Origin: Streptomyces sp.
Lineage (GTDB): Bacteria > Actinomycetota > Actinomycetes > Streptomycetales > Streptomycetaceae
Assembly (NCBI RefSeq): GCF_031181705.1
Contig: NZ_JAPSKN010000028.1
Span: forward strand, 1 to 48,863
DNA length: 48,863 nucleotides
Reading direction: 5' to 3'
In this document: positions 17,218 to 25,216 of the stretch, piece by piece
How positions within the stretch are numbered: the stretch's first letter is position 1
Layout: every line of letters begins with the position of its first letter
Position numbers and translations under genes: made by a program
The notes under the pieces: model-generated
What the model was told of the DNA's origin: nothing
Database searches by the model: none
What the model saw: the letters and a program-made list of their open reading frames with translations, nothing else

Positions 17218-18044
17218 CGCGCCGCGCAGTCGCCCGCGCCCTGATGTACGCGTCCCTGCTCGCCGCGACCGCGGTGGTGCTGCTGCCGCTGGCGGCCGTC
17301 TTCCTGACGTCCCTGAAGTCTGAGCGGGAGATGGCCGACGGCAGCGGAGCCCTCGCCCTGCCGGACGACCCGCTGAACCTCCACAACTACGCGACGGCGT
17401 TCCAGGACGGCCGGATGCTCTCCGCGTTCGCCAACACCGCGTTCATCCTGGTCTTCGCCATCGGCGGCACGGTCCTGATCGGCTCCATGACGGCCTACGC
17501 CATCGACCGGTTCAGCTTCCGCTTCAAGAAGCCGGTCCTGGCCCTGTTCCTGATCGCCGCCCTGGTCCCCGGCGTCACCACGCAGGTGGCGACCTTCCAG
17601 ATCGTGAACAGCTTCGGCATGTTCGACAGCCTGTGGGCGCCGATCGCCCTCTACACGGGCACGGACATCGTCTCGATCTACATCTTCCTGCAGTTCGTGC
17701 GGTCCATCCCCACCTCCCTGGACGAGGCGGCCCGGCTGGACGGCGCCAATGCCTTCACGATCTACCGCAAGATCATCTTCCCGTTGCTGAAACCGGCGAT
17801 CGCGACGGTGGTGATCGTCAAGGGGATCACCACCTACAACGACTTCTACATCCCGTTCCTCTACATGCCGTCGGAAGATCTTGGCGTGATCTCGACGTCC
17901 CTGTTCCGCTTCAAGGGTCCCTTCGGTGCCCACTGGGAGACCATCTCGGCGGGAGCGATCCTGGTGATCCTCCCGACCCTGATCGTCTTCCTGAGCCTCC
18001 AGCGCTACATCTACAACGGCTTCACCAAGGGGGCGACCAGGTGA
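17214..18044 (+). CDS. ABC sugar transporter permease, MalG type
   Basis: A 276-residue permease with about six membrane segments, starting with MYASLLAATAVVLLPLAAV. The ATPase-docking EAA loop is LDEAARLDGANAFTIYRKI. The ATG overlaps the previous stop by four bases. No ATPase gene follows; in streptomycetes such CUT1 importers usually share the multi-use ATPase MsiK, encoded elsewhere. The gene ends 15 bases from the convergent RNase D gene. Confidence 0.92.
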   Translation: MTRRAVARALMYASLLAATAVVLLPLAAVFLTSLKSEREMADGSGALALPDDPLNLHNYATAFQDGRMLSAFANTAFILVFAIGGTVLIGSMTAYAIDRFSFRFKKPVLALFLIAALVPGVTTQVATFQIVNSFGMFDSLWAPIALYTGTDIVSIYIFLQFVRSIPTSLDEAARLDGANAFTIYRKIIFPLLKPAIATVVIVKGITTYNDFYIPFLYMPSEDLGVISTSLFRFKGPFGAHWETISAGAILVILPTLIVFLSLQRYIYNGFTKGATR

Positions 18045-18059
18045 GGAGGCACCCGCCCC

Positions 18060-19349
18060 CTACGGCGCCTCGGCGGACAACGCGGTCACCAGCACCGGCG
18101 TGACCTGTTCGACCTGCCAGGCCCGGGCCCCGTACCCGGCCAGTGCCGCAGCGACGGACTCCGCGTCCACCACCGCCGGCGGCTCCCAGCACACCCGCCG
18201 CACCGTGTCCGGCGTGATCAGGTTCTCCTGCGGCATGTTGAGTTCCTCGGCGAGCGCGGACACCCCGGCCCGGGCGGCGGACAGCCGCGCCGCCGCCGCG
18301 GGATCCTTGTCGGCCCAGGCCCGGGGCGGCGGCGGCCCGGCCACCGACTGCCCCGGCTGCGGCAGCTGCGCCTCGGTCAGGGCCTTCGCCCGGTCCACCG
18401 CCGCCTGCCACTGCTCCAGCTGCCGCTTGCCCATCCGGTGCCCGAAGCCGTTCAGCGCGGCCAGCGCGTGCACGTTGGCCGGAAGGGCGAGCGCGGCCTC
18501 CACGATGGCCGCGTCCCCGAGCACCTTGCCGGGCGAGACGTCCCGCCGCTGCGCGATCCGGTCCCGGGTCTGCCACAGCTCACGCACCACGGCCAGCTGC
18601 CGCCGCCGGCGCACCTTGTGCATGCCCGACGTCCGCCGCCAGGGGTCCTTGCGGGGCTCGGGCGGCGGGGCCGAGGCGATCGCGTCGAACTCCTGGCGGG
18701 CCCACTCCAGCTTGCCCTGCCGGTCCAGCTCCTTCTCCAGCGCGTCGCGCAGGTCGACCAGGAGCTCGACGTCCAGCGCCGCGTAGCGCAGCCAGGGCTC
18801 GGGCAGCGGCCGGGTGGACCAGTCGACGGCGGAGTGGCCCTTCTCCAGGACGAAGCCCAGCACGCTCTCGACCATCGCGCCGAGGCCGACCCGCGGGAAC
18901 CCGGCGAGCCGCCCGGCCAGCTCCGTGTCGAACAGCCGCGTCGGCACCATGCCTATCTCGCGCAGGCACGGCAGGTCCTGCGTGGCCGCGTGCAGCACCC
19001 ACTCCACGCCGGACAGGGCCTCGCCCAGCGCGGACAGGTCGGGGCAGGCCACGGGGTCGATCAGCGCGGTGCCGGCGCCCGCGCGGCGCAGCTGCACGAG
19101 GTAGGCGCGCTGGCCGTAGCGGTAGCCGGACGCCCGCTCGGCGTCGACGGCGACGGGGCCGGAGCCGGCCTCGAAGGCGGCGATCACCCGGGTCAGGGCG
19201 GCGTCGTCCGCGACGACGGGCGGAATGCCCTCGCGCGGCTCCAGCAGAGGGATCGGCGCCTCCACAGCAGAAGATCCGCCGTCGTCCGGAGGGGCGCCTC
19301 CGGTGGTTCGCAGTGGGCTGTCTGCTGCGGTGTCGTGGGCGTCGGTCAC
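18060..19349 (-). CDS. rnd: Ribonuclease D (DEDD exonuclease with HRDC domain)
   Basis: A 429-residue 3'-5' exoribonuclease involved in RNA processing. The DEDDy catalytic acids are visible: Asp69 and Glu71 (VAVDAER), Asp125 (HAATQDLPCL), and Tyr189 with Asp193 (YAALDVELL). An HRDC helical domain follows at about 245-320. The first 40 residues are a Pro/Gly-rich extension absent from E. coli RNase D. The GTG at 19349 has no clear ribosome site, so the start is less certain. A perfect 34-base palindrome lies 27 bases upstream, in the probable leader. Confidence 0.9.
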   Translation of the reverse strand: MTDAHDTAADSPLRTTGGAPPDDGGSSAVEAPIPLLEPREGIPPVVADDAALTRVIAAFEAGSGPVAVDAERASGYRYGQRAYLVQLRRAGAGTALIDPVACPDLSALGEALSGVEWVLHAATQDLPCLREIGMVPTRLFDTELAGRLAGFPRVGLGAMVESVLGFVLEKGHSAVDWSTRPLPEPWLRYAALDVELLVDLRDALEKELDRQGKLEWARQEFDAIASAPPPEPRKDPWRRTSGMHKVRRRRQLAVVRELWQTRDRIAQRRDVSPGKVLGDAAIVEAALALPANVHALAALNGFGHRMGKRQLEQWQAAVDRAKALTEAQLPQPGQSVAGPPPPRAWADKDPAAAARLSAARAGVSALAEELNMPQENLITPDTVRRVCWEPPAVVDAESVAAALAGYGARAWQVEQVTPVLVTALSAEAP

Positions 19350-19375
19350 CTGTCAAGGGTATCCATGTATGGACA

Positions 19376-19409
19376 GCGCCCGCCGACGGAACGTTCCGTC
19401 GGCGGGCGC
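19376..19409. repeat. 34-base perfect palindrome upstream of rnd
   Basis: Bases 19376-19392 and 19393-19409 are exact reverse complements with no spacer, centred on AACGTT. A second inverted repeat, TCCAT-GT-ATGGA (19362-19373), lies between it and the rnd start. In RNA this would be an extremely stable hairpin. It could terminate transcripts from the response-regulator gene upstream, act as a 5'-leader structure of rnd, or be a protein-binding site. Confidence 0.7.
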
Positions 19410-19531
19410 CCGAGGGTCGCAAACCAGTCATGTCGGGGAAGTGGCGGGTTCACGAGCCGCGCGTGAGGGGAAGGGACCGAGCGGCCGGTCCCGTTCACGT
19501 GAGTGAATGATCAGGAAGGGTCAGGGCGGGG

Positions 19532-19547
19532 CGGATCCGGTGATCCG
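19532..19547 (-). terminator. Small hairpin after the response-regulator gene
   Basis: CGGATC and GATCCG pair around CGGT, 28 bases past the stop at 19575. It is short, so it is a weak terminator candidate. Confidence 0.35.
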
Positions 19548-19550
19548 GGG

Positions 19551-19571
19551 GTGGTCGGTGGTCGGTGGTCG
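19551..19571. repeat. Three tandem 7-bp repeats (GTGGTCG)
   Basis: Three exact head-to-tail copies of GTGGTCG lie directly beyond the stop codon of the response regulator. Likely a slippage-derived repeat; no function is evident. Confidence 0.7.
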
Positions 19572-19574
19572 GGG

Positions 19575-20237
19575 TCAGTGGATGATGCCGGTCCGCAGCG
19601 CCACCGCCACCATCCCGGCGCGGTCGCCCGTGCCGAGCTTGCGGGCGATGCGGGCGAGGTGGCTCTTGACGGTCAGCGCGGACAGGCCCATCGAGACGCC
19701 GATCGCCTTGTTCGACTGGCCTTCCGCGACCAGTCTCAGGACCTCGACCTCACGGCCGGACAGTTCGCGGTAGCCGCCCGGGTGGCTCGGGGCGCCCGGG
19801 GGGCGGCGGTGCAGGCGCGCGGCGGCGGCGCCGATGGGGGCGGCGCCCGGCCGGGTGGGGAGCCCGACGTTGGTGCGGGTGCCGGTGACGACGTAGCCCT
19901 TCACACCGCCGGCGAGCGCGTTGCGCACGGCGCCGATGTCGTCGGCCGCGGAGAGGGCGAGGCCGTTGGGCCAGCCCGCGGCGCGGGTCTCGGACAGCAG
20001 GGTGAGGCCGGAGCCATCCGGCAGGTGGACGTCGGCGACGCAGATGTCGCGGGGGTTGCCGATGCGGGGACGAGCCTCCGCGATGGACGAGGCCTCGATG
20101 ACATCGCGCACACCGAGCGCCCACAGGTGGCGGGTGACGGTGGAACGGACGCGCGGGTCGGCCACGACCACCATGGCGGTCGGCTTGTTCGGGCGGTAGG
20201 CGACCAGGCTTGCGGGCTGCTCGAGGAGAACGGACAC
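19575..20237 (-). CDS. Orphan LuxR-type response regulator
   Basis: A 220-residue DNA-binding regulator. The receiver domain carries the phospho-acceptor Asp69 (VADVHLPDGSG), a Ser at 96 and Lys113 (GGVKGYV). The acidic pocket is reduced to a single Asp27 where two acids are usual. A Pro/Gly/Ala-rich linker leads to the LuxR helix-turn-helix (LSGREVEVLRLVAEGQSNKA, then SALTVKSHLARI). No sensor kinase gene is nearby. The GTG at 20237 was chosen for AGGAGG five bases upstream; the frame extends to 20309 without a site. Target genes cannot be read from the sequence. Confidence 0.88.
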   Translation of the reverse strand: MSVLLEQPASLVAYRPNKPTAMVVVADPRVRSTVTRHLWALGVRDVIEASSIAEARPRIGNPRDICVADVHLPDGSGLTLLSETRAAGWPNGLALSAADDIGAVRNALAGGVKGYVVTGTRTNVGLPTRPGAAPIGAAAARLHRRPPGAPSHPGGYRELSGREVEVLRLVAEGQSNKAIGVSMGLSALTVKSHLARIARKLGTGDRAGMVAVALRTGIIH

Positions 20238-20349
20238 CAGGCCTCCTGGGGTGCGGGACGGGGCCGGCTCGGGGGGTGAAGCCGGGACGAACCGTGCTTT
20301 CAAGGTCACAGACGTCTTCGGCAGAGGACCCGTCCGCCTTTAGAGAATG

Positions 20350-20365
20350 ATCACGATTCGGTGAT
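20350..20365. promoter_or_regulatory. Inverted repeat in the response-regulator upstream region
   Basis: ATCAC-N6-GTGAT lies 113 bases upstream of the GTG at 20237, in an A/T-richer stretch that probably holds the promoter. The 322-base gap 20238-20559 otherwise contains only this site and the hairpin at 20515-20547; no gene is convincing there. Confidence 0.35.
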
Positions 20366-20514
20366 AACAATCCGTGCAATTCGGACACGCGGTCGATCAT
20401 TCGAAGGCCGGACGGTTTCGGTCTGCGTCGGTACGCGGTCGAAAGTGGCCGTATCGACAAAGTGATTCGGCCAAGAGGGGGACGCGGGTGTGATCGTCGG
20501 CAGGGCAGCGTTGA

Positions 20515-20547
20515 CCACCCCGTACAAGTTCGATCAGTACGGGGTGG
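20515..20547 (-). terminator. Terminator of the DUF3000 gene
   Basis: An exact 11-bp stem, CCACCCCGTAC with GTACGGGGTGG, around an 11-base loop. It begins 13 bases past the stop at 20560 on the minus strand. Confidence 0.75.
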
Positions 20548-20559
20548 GAAGGGGTTCGA

Positions 20560-21234
20560 TCAGCGGGACTGGGGACCGCGCCGCTGGGGCAGCGTCACCA
20601 CGGACGCGTCACCGGGCACGGCCGGGGGCAGCCCCGCGACCTGGGCCAGCAGATCGCACCAGGACGCCAGGTGGGCGGCCGTGTCCGGCACCCCGCCCAG
20701 GCCCTCGCGCGGCGTCCACGAGGCGCGGATCTCGATCTGCGAGGCGGCCGGGCGGGCGGACAGCCCGCCGAAGTAGTGGGAGCTCGCCCGCGTGACCGTG
20801 CCGCTCGGCTCCCCGTAGGTGAGCCCGCGCGTCTGCAGCGCGCCGGTCAGCCAGGACCAGCACACCTCCGGCAGCAGCGGGTCCGCGGCCATCTCCGGCT
20901 CCAGCTCGGCGCGCACCAGCGTCACCAGCCGGAAGGTGCCCCGCCAGGCGTCGTGCCCGGCCGGGTCGTGCAGCAGCACCAGACGGCCGTCGGCCAGGTC
21001 CTGGTCGCCGTCGACGACCGCGGCCTCCAGCGCGTAGGAGTACGGGGCGAGCCGCTTGGGCGCCGGTGTCGGCTCCACCTCGACCTGGGGCCGCAGCCGC
21101 GCCGCCTTGAGCGCGTCGACGGCGGCCCGGAAGGGCGGCGGGGCGGAGTCCGCCTCCCGCCGGTCGTCCCCGGTGTCCCTCGCTTCGTCCATTCCGCCAG
21201 CGCCGTCCGACAGTCGTCCCTGAGCCGCAGCCAT
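20560..21234 (-). CDS. DUF3000 family protein
   Basis: A 224-residue soluble protein matching the actinobacterial DUF3000 pattern: a charged N-terminus, then a compact alpha/beta domain with [41 protein letters not shown] and [15 protein letters not shown]. No catalytic residues or membrane segments are apparent and the function is unknown. An internal ATG at 21192 is an alternative start, removing 14 residues. It is divergent from hemE with about 110 bases between, an arrangement I recall as common in streptomycetes. Confidence 0.85.
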   Translation of the reverse strand: MAAAQGRLSDGAGGMDEARDTGDDRREADSAPPPFRAAVDALKAARLRPQVEVEPTPAPKRLAPYSYALEAAVVDGDQDLADGRLVLLHDPAGHDAWRGTFRLVTLVRAELEPEMAADPLLPEVCWSWLTGALQTRGLTYGEPSGTVTRASSHYFGGLSARPAASQIEIRASWTPREGLGGVPDTAAHLASWCDLLAQVAGLPPAVPGDASVVTLPQRRGPQSR

Positions 21235-21344
21235 GCGGGAAGATTACGGGGACCGGAGCCCGGGTGCGGGCTAGACACCCCGCGCCCGCCCGCGCCCGTC
21301 CGGGGGCTGGATCCCCTTGCCCAACGGCGTGCGAAACTTGGCCC

Positions 21345-22412
21345 GTGAGTGCCAACGACGCCCCCCGGGCCCCGCAGCCGTCCGCCCCGTACGACTCCGC
21401 CTTCCTCAAGGCGTGCCGGCGCGAGCCCGTGCCGCACACGCCCGTGTGGTTCATGCGGCAGGCCGGGCGTTCGCTGCCGGAGTACCGCAAGGTGCGCGAG
21501 GGCGTTCCGATGCTGGAGTCCTGCATGCGGCCCGAACTGGTCACCGAGATCACGCTCCAGCCGGTCCGCCGGCACGGCGTGGACGCGGCGATCTACTTCA
21601 GCGACATCGTCGTCCCGCTCAAGGCCATCGGCATCGACCTCGACATCAAGCCCGGCGTCGGCCCGGTCGTCGAGGATCCGATCCGCACCCGCGCCGACCT
21701 CGCCCGGTTGCGCGACCTCACCCCCGAGGACGTCTCCTACGTCACCGAGGCCATCGGCCTGCTCACCCGCGAGCTCGGCGCCACGCCCCTGATCGGCTTC
21801 GCCGGCGCCCCCTTCACCCTCGCCAGCTACCTCGTCGAGGGCGGCCCGTCCCGCACGTACGAGAACGCCAAGGCGATGATGTACGGCGACCCCGGGCTCT
21901 GGGCCGATCTGCTCGACCGCCTCGCGGACATCACGGCCGCCTTCCTGAAGGTGCAGATCGAGGCGGGCGCCTCGGCCGTCCAGCTGTTCGACTCCTGGGC
22001 CGGCGCCCTGGCTCCCGTCGACTACCGGCGCTCGGTGCTGCCGGCGTCGGCGAAGGTCTTCGAGGCCGTGGCCGGCTACGGCGTCCCGCGCATCCACTTC
22101 GGCGTCGGCACCGGCGAGCTGCTCGGGCTCATGGGCGAGGCCGGCGCGGACGTCGTCGGCGTCGACTGGCGCGTCCCGATGGACGAGGCCGCCCGCCGCG
22201 TCGGCCCCGGCAAGGCGCTCCAGGGCAACCTCGACCCGACCGTGCTGTTCGCCCCGACCGAGGCCGTCGAGGCCAAGACCCGCGAGGTCCTGCAGTCGGC
22301 GGCGGGCCTGGAGGGACACGTCTTCAACCTGGGCCACGGCGTCATGCCGGCCACGGACCCCGACGCGCTGACCCGGCTCGTGGAGTACGTCCACACCCAC
22401 ACCGCCCGCTGA
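21345..22412 (+). CDS. hemE: Uroporphyrinogen decarboxylase
   Basis: A 355-residue cytoplasmic enzyme that removes four carboxyl groups from uroporphyrinogen III to give coproporphyrinogen III. Signature [14 protein letters not shown] lies at residues 35-48, catalytic Asp87 in [10 protein letters not shown], and later blocks [13 protein letters not shown] and FNLGHGVMP are present. The GTG at 21345 puts the signature at its normal place; no strong ribosome site precedes it, and the frame to 21264 adds only Arg/Pro-rich residues. The product is the branch point for the coproporphyrin-dependent haem route encoded about 4 kb downstream. Confidence 0.95.
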   Translation: MSANDAPRAPQPSAPYDSAFLKACRREPVPHTPVWFMRQAGRSLPEYRKVREGVPMLESCMRPELVTEITLQPVRRHGVDAAIYFSDIVVPLKAIGIDLDIKPGVGPVVEDPIRTRADLARLRDLTPEDVSYVTEAIGLLTRELGATPLIGFAGAPFTLASYLVEGGPSRTYENAKAMMYGDPGLWADLLDRLADITAAFLKVQIEAGASAVQLFDSWAGALAPVDYRRSVLPASAKVFEAVAGYGVPRIHFGVGTGELLGLMGEAGADVVGVDWRVPMDEAARRVGPGKALQGNLDPTVLFAPTEAVEAKTREVLQSAAGLEGHVFNLGHGVMPATDPDALTRLVEYVHTHTAR

Positions 22413-22419
22413 CCCCGTC

Positions 22420-22445
22420 CGGCCCGGGACTCACCCCCCGGGCCG
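22420..22445. terminator. Hairpin between hemE and the rhomboid gene
   Basis: CGGCCCGGG (22420-22428) pairs with CCCGGGCCG (22437-22445). The loop contains the rhomboid stop codon. It is placed to end both convergent transcripts. Confidence 0.6.
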
Positions 22446-23246
22446 TGCCCGCCTGCCGAACAGGACGCCGCGCGGCTGGGGAGGGGGCGGTGTGCCGGGG
22501 CGCAGCGGCAGGGCGATCAGCAGGCCGACGACGAACCCGGCGACGTGCGCCGCGTACGCCACCGTGCCGGCGTCGGAGACACCCGCCCCCGAGGAGTACA
22601 CCGCCTGCAGCACGAACCACAGGCCCAGCACGATCCAGGCCGGCAGCCGCAGCGGCAGGAAGACCAGGAACGGGACCAGCACCCAGACCCGGGCCCTCGG
22701 GTACAGCACCAGATAGGCACCCAGCACCCCGGCGATCGCCCCCGAGGCGCCGATCAGGGGAGCGCCGGAGCCGGCGTTGAGGAGCGCGAAGGCGTAGGCG
22801 GCCGCGATGCCGCAGACGCCGTAGAAGAGCAGGAAGCGCAGGTGGCCCATGCGGTCCTCGATGTTGTTGCCGAAGATCCACAGGAACAGCATGTTGCCCA
22901 GCAGGTGCAGCCAGCCGCCGTGCAGGAACATCGCCGTCAGCACGCTGAGTTCCGGCGACTTGTCGTAGGACGGCGGACCGACCACACAGCCCGGCCCCTG
23001 CGGGCCCACGCCCACGTCACCGGTGGGCACCAGACGCGGCATCTCGTGGTGGATCAGCTCCCGCGGCACGGCCGCGTAGTGGTCCAGGAACGCCTGGAGG
23101 TGGCACAGCTGGGCCAGGCCGCTCCCGCCCGTGAGGGAGCCGGCCATGCCGGGGGTGAGCAGGAACACGACGACGTTGGCGGCCAGCAGGGCGTACGTGA
23201 CCCAGGGGGTGCGCCGCACCGGGTTCAGGTCATGGACGGGGATCAC
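22431..23246 (-). CDS. Rhomboid family intramembrane serine protease
   Basis: A 271-residue membrane protein with six or seven hydrophobic segments. The catalytic dyad is present: Ser168 in GASGAIAG and His234 in AHVAGFVVG. The HGGWLHLLGNMLFLWIFG block preceding the active site is typical. It has a long first loop (about 38-100) with Cys and His residues, and a short Pro/Arg-rich tail. It should cleave membrane-embedded substrates, which are unknown. The GTG at 23246 follows a G-rich stretch; another GTG lies three bases upstream, and the frame continues to 23417 without a recognisable site. Confidence 0.88.
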   Translation of the reverse strand: MIPVHDLNPVRRTPWVTYALLAANVVVFLLTPGMAGSLTGGSGLAQLCHLQAFLDHYAAVPRELIHHEMPRLVPTGDVGVGPQGPGCVVGPPSYDKSPELSVLTAMFLHGGWLHLLGNMLFLWIFGNNIEDRMGHLRFLLFYGVCGIAAAYAFALLNAGSGAPLIGASGAIAGVLGAYLVLYPRARVWVLVPFLVFLPLRLPAWIVLGLWFVLQAVYSSGAGVSDAGTVAYAAHVAGFVVGLLIALPLRPGTPPPPQPRGVLFGRRARPGG

Positions 23247-23383
23247 CACACCCCACGTGTGCCCGGGGCGCCGCCGGTGAATCGGTGGCGTGGGTGAACG
23301 CGGTCGTCGGGGCGTGCGTATGTGTCGGCAACCGCCCGCGGCGCGGGGAAGGCGGGTCGCGGGGCCGACGTGAGGAACAGGCG

Positions 23384-23716
23384 ATGAACGACCGAGTGAC
23401 TCCTGCGATGCACGCACTGCCGGACGGCGAGGCGGAGCTGACGCTGGTGGTGCGGCTGCCCTGGGAGGACGTGGCCCGCCTCGGCCAGGAGGCCGGACGG
23501 CTGGCCGCGCAGTGGCGGCGGCCGGTGACGCTGGAGGAGGCGGTGAGCCACCGGCTGCGCTCCTCGCGGGTGGCCGCGCACGCCAAGCCGGCGGGGGAGC
23601 AGCCGCCGGCGGTGACGGCCGCGTCGGCGTCGGTGTCGTCCCTGCCGGCCCGGCCGCCGGCGGAGCAGGCCCGGCAGGCCATCGACCGGATCAACGGGAC
23701 GGCCGGGACCGCGTAG
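23384..23716 (+). CDS. Small conserved hypothetical protein
   Basis: A 110-residue acidic, helix-rich protein. The first half reads as an ordered unit (ELTLVVRLPWEDVARLGQEA, then RPVTLEEAVSHRLR); the second half is Ala/Pro-rich and ends in an amphipathic segment (EQARQAIDRINGTAG). No motif for catalysis, membrane insertion or metal binding is seen. The ATG at 23384 has GAGGAA about eight bases upstream and gives better composition than the longer frame. It is divergent from the rhomboid gene. Confidence 0.65.
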   Translation: MNDRVTPAMHALPDGEAELTLVVRLPWEDVARLGQEAGRLAAQWRRPVTLEEAVSHRLRSSRVAAHAKPAGEQPPAVTAASASVSSLPARPPAEQARQAIDRINGTAGTA

Positions 23717-23791
23717 GTTTCGCCGCAAGGGGTGCGGGTTCTCGTGCGGGTGCGGGCTCGTGGTGGCTTGTCGCGCGGTTCCCCGCCCTCT

Positions 23792-25189
23792 TCAGGGCGC
23801 GATCGAAGCGCGTACCTTCGCCGCCGCCTTGCGGGCCGCCACCAGGACCGGGTCCCAGACCGGGGAGAACGGCGGGGCGTAGCCCAGGTCCAGGGTCGTC
23901 ATCTGTTCCACCGTCATGCCCGCCGTGAGGGCGACCGCCGCGATGTCGACGCGCTTGCCCGCGCCCTCCCGGCCGACGATCTGCACGCCGAGCAGGCGGC
24001 CGGTGCGCACCTCGGCGAGCATCTTGACCGTCATGGGGGAGGCGTTCGGGTAGTAGCCGGCGCGGCTGGTCGACTCGACGGTGACCGCCTCGAAACGGAG
24101 CCCGACGCGGTGGGCGTCCTTCTCGCGCAGGCCGGTGCGGGCGATCTCCAGGTCGCAGACCTTGCTGACCGCCGTGCCCACCACGCCGGGGAACGTGGCG
24201 TAGCCGCCGCCGGCGTTGGTGCCGATGACCTGGCCGTGCTTGTTGGCGTGGGTGCCGAGCGGGACGTGCCGCAACTGGCCCGAGACCAGGTCGAGGACCT
24301 CCACGCAGTCGCCCCCCGCCCAGACGTCCTCGTGGCCGCGCACCCGCATCGAACGGTCCGTGAGCAGGCCGCCGTGGATGCCGAGGGGGAGCCCGGCCGC
24401 CCGGGCGAGCCCCGTCTCGGGGCGCACTCCGATGCCGAGCACGACCACGTCCGCCGGGAACTCGCACTCCTGCGTGGCCACCGCACGGACCCGGCCGTCG
24501 TCCCCGGTCAGGATCTTCGTCACCTCGGCGTCGTTCACCATCGTGATGCCCAGGCCCTCCATGGCCTCGTGCACCAGGCGCCCCATGTCGGGGTCCAGGG
24601 TCGACATGGGCTCACTGCCCCGGTTGACCACCGTCACCTCGTAGCCGCGGTTGATGAGCGCCTCGGCCATCTCCACGCCGATGTACCCCGCCCCGACCAC
24701 CACCGCACGCCGTCCGCGCGTGCCCGCCAGCGTGTCGAGCAGGGCCTGGCCGTCGTCCAGCGTCTGCACCCCGTGCACCCCGGGCGCGTCGGCCCCGGGC
24801 AGATCGGGCCGGATCGGCCGGGCCCCGGTCGCGATCACGAGCTTGTCGTACGGCGTCCAGGACTCGGCGCCCGAGTCGAGGTCCCGGGCGCGGACCCGCC
24901 GCCGGCCGAGGTCGAGTTCCGTGACCTCGGTGCGCAGCCGCACGTCGATGTCCCGCGCGCGGTGCTCCTCGGGGGTGCGGGCGATGAGCCGGTCCCGGTC
25001 GGTGACGTCGCCGCCCACCCAGTAGGGGATGCCGCACGCCGAGTACGACGTGAAGTGGCCCCGTTCGAACGCCACGATCTCCAGTTCGCCGGGGCCCTTC
25101 AGGCGGCGGGCCTGCGACGCCGCGGACATGCCCGCGGCGTCGCCGCCGATGACGACCAGTCGCTCCCTGCGCGTACGGCTCATGCTCAT
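23792..25189 (-). CDS. FAD-dependent pyridine nucleotide-disulfide oxidoreductase (CoA-disulfide reductase-like)
   Basis: A 465-residue flavoprotein. An FAD-binding GGDAAGMSAASQARR lies near residue 15, a single redox cysteine Cys52 in TSYSACGIPYW, an NAD(P)H-binding VVVGAGYIGVEMAE in the middle, and the second FAD motif VWAGGDCVEV. One cysteine in an S-x-x-x-C context, rather than a CxxxxC pair, groups it with CoA-disulfide reductases and NADH oxidases. The C-terminal dimerisation domain ends with LGYAPPFSPVWDPV. It likely reduces CoA disulfide, persulfide or oxygen using NAD(P)H; which one is not clear. The DUF4349 gene ends 27 bases upstream on the same strand. Confidence 0.88.
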   Translation of the reverse strand: MSMSRTRRERLVVIGGDAAGMSAASQARRLKGPGELEIVAFERGHFTSYSACGIPYWVGGDVTDRDRLIARTPEEHRARDIDVRLRTEVTELDLGRRRVRARDLDSGAESWTPYDKLVIATGARPIRPDLPGADAPGVHGVQTLDDGQALLDTLAGTRGRRAVVVGAGYIGVEMAEALINRGYEVTVVNRGSEPMSTLDPDMGRLVHEAMEGLGITMVNDAEVTKILTGDDGRVRAVATQECEFPADVVVLGIGVRPETGLARAAGLPLGIHGGLLTDRSMRVRGHEDVWAGGDCVEVLDLVSGQLRHVPLGTHANKHGQVIGTNAGGGYATFPGVVGTAVSKVCDLEIARTGLREKDAHRVGLRFEAVTVESTSRAGYYPNASPMTVKMLAEVRTGRLLGVQIVGREGAGKRVDIAAVALTAGMTVEQMTTLDLGYAPPFSPVWDPVLVAARKAAAKVRASIAP

Positions 25190-25216
25190 GCGAACACGCT
25201 ACGGGAGCAGGGGACT

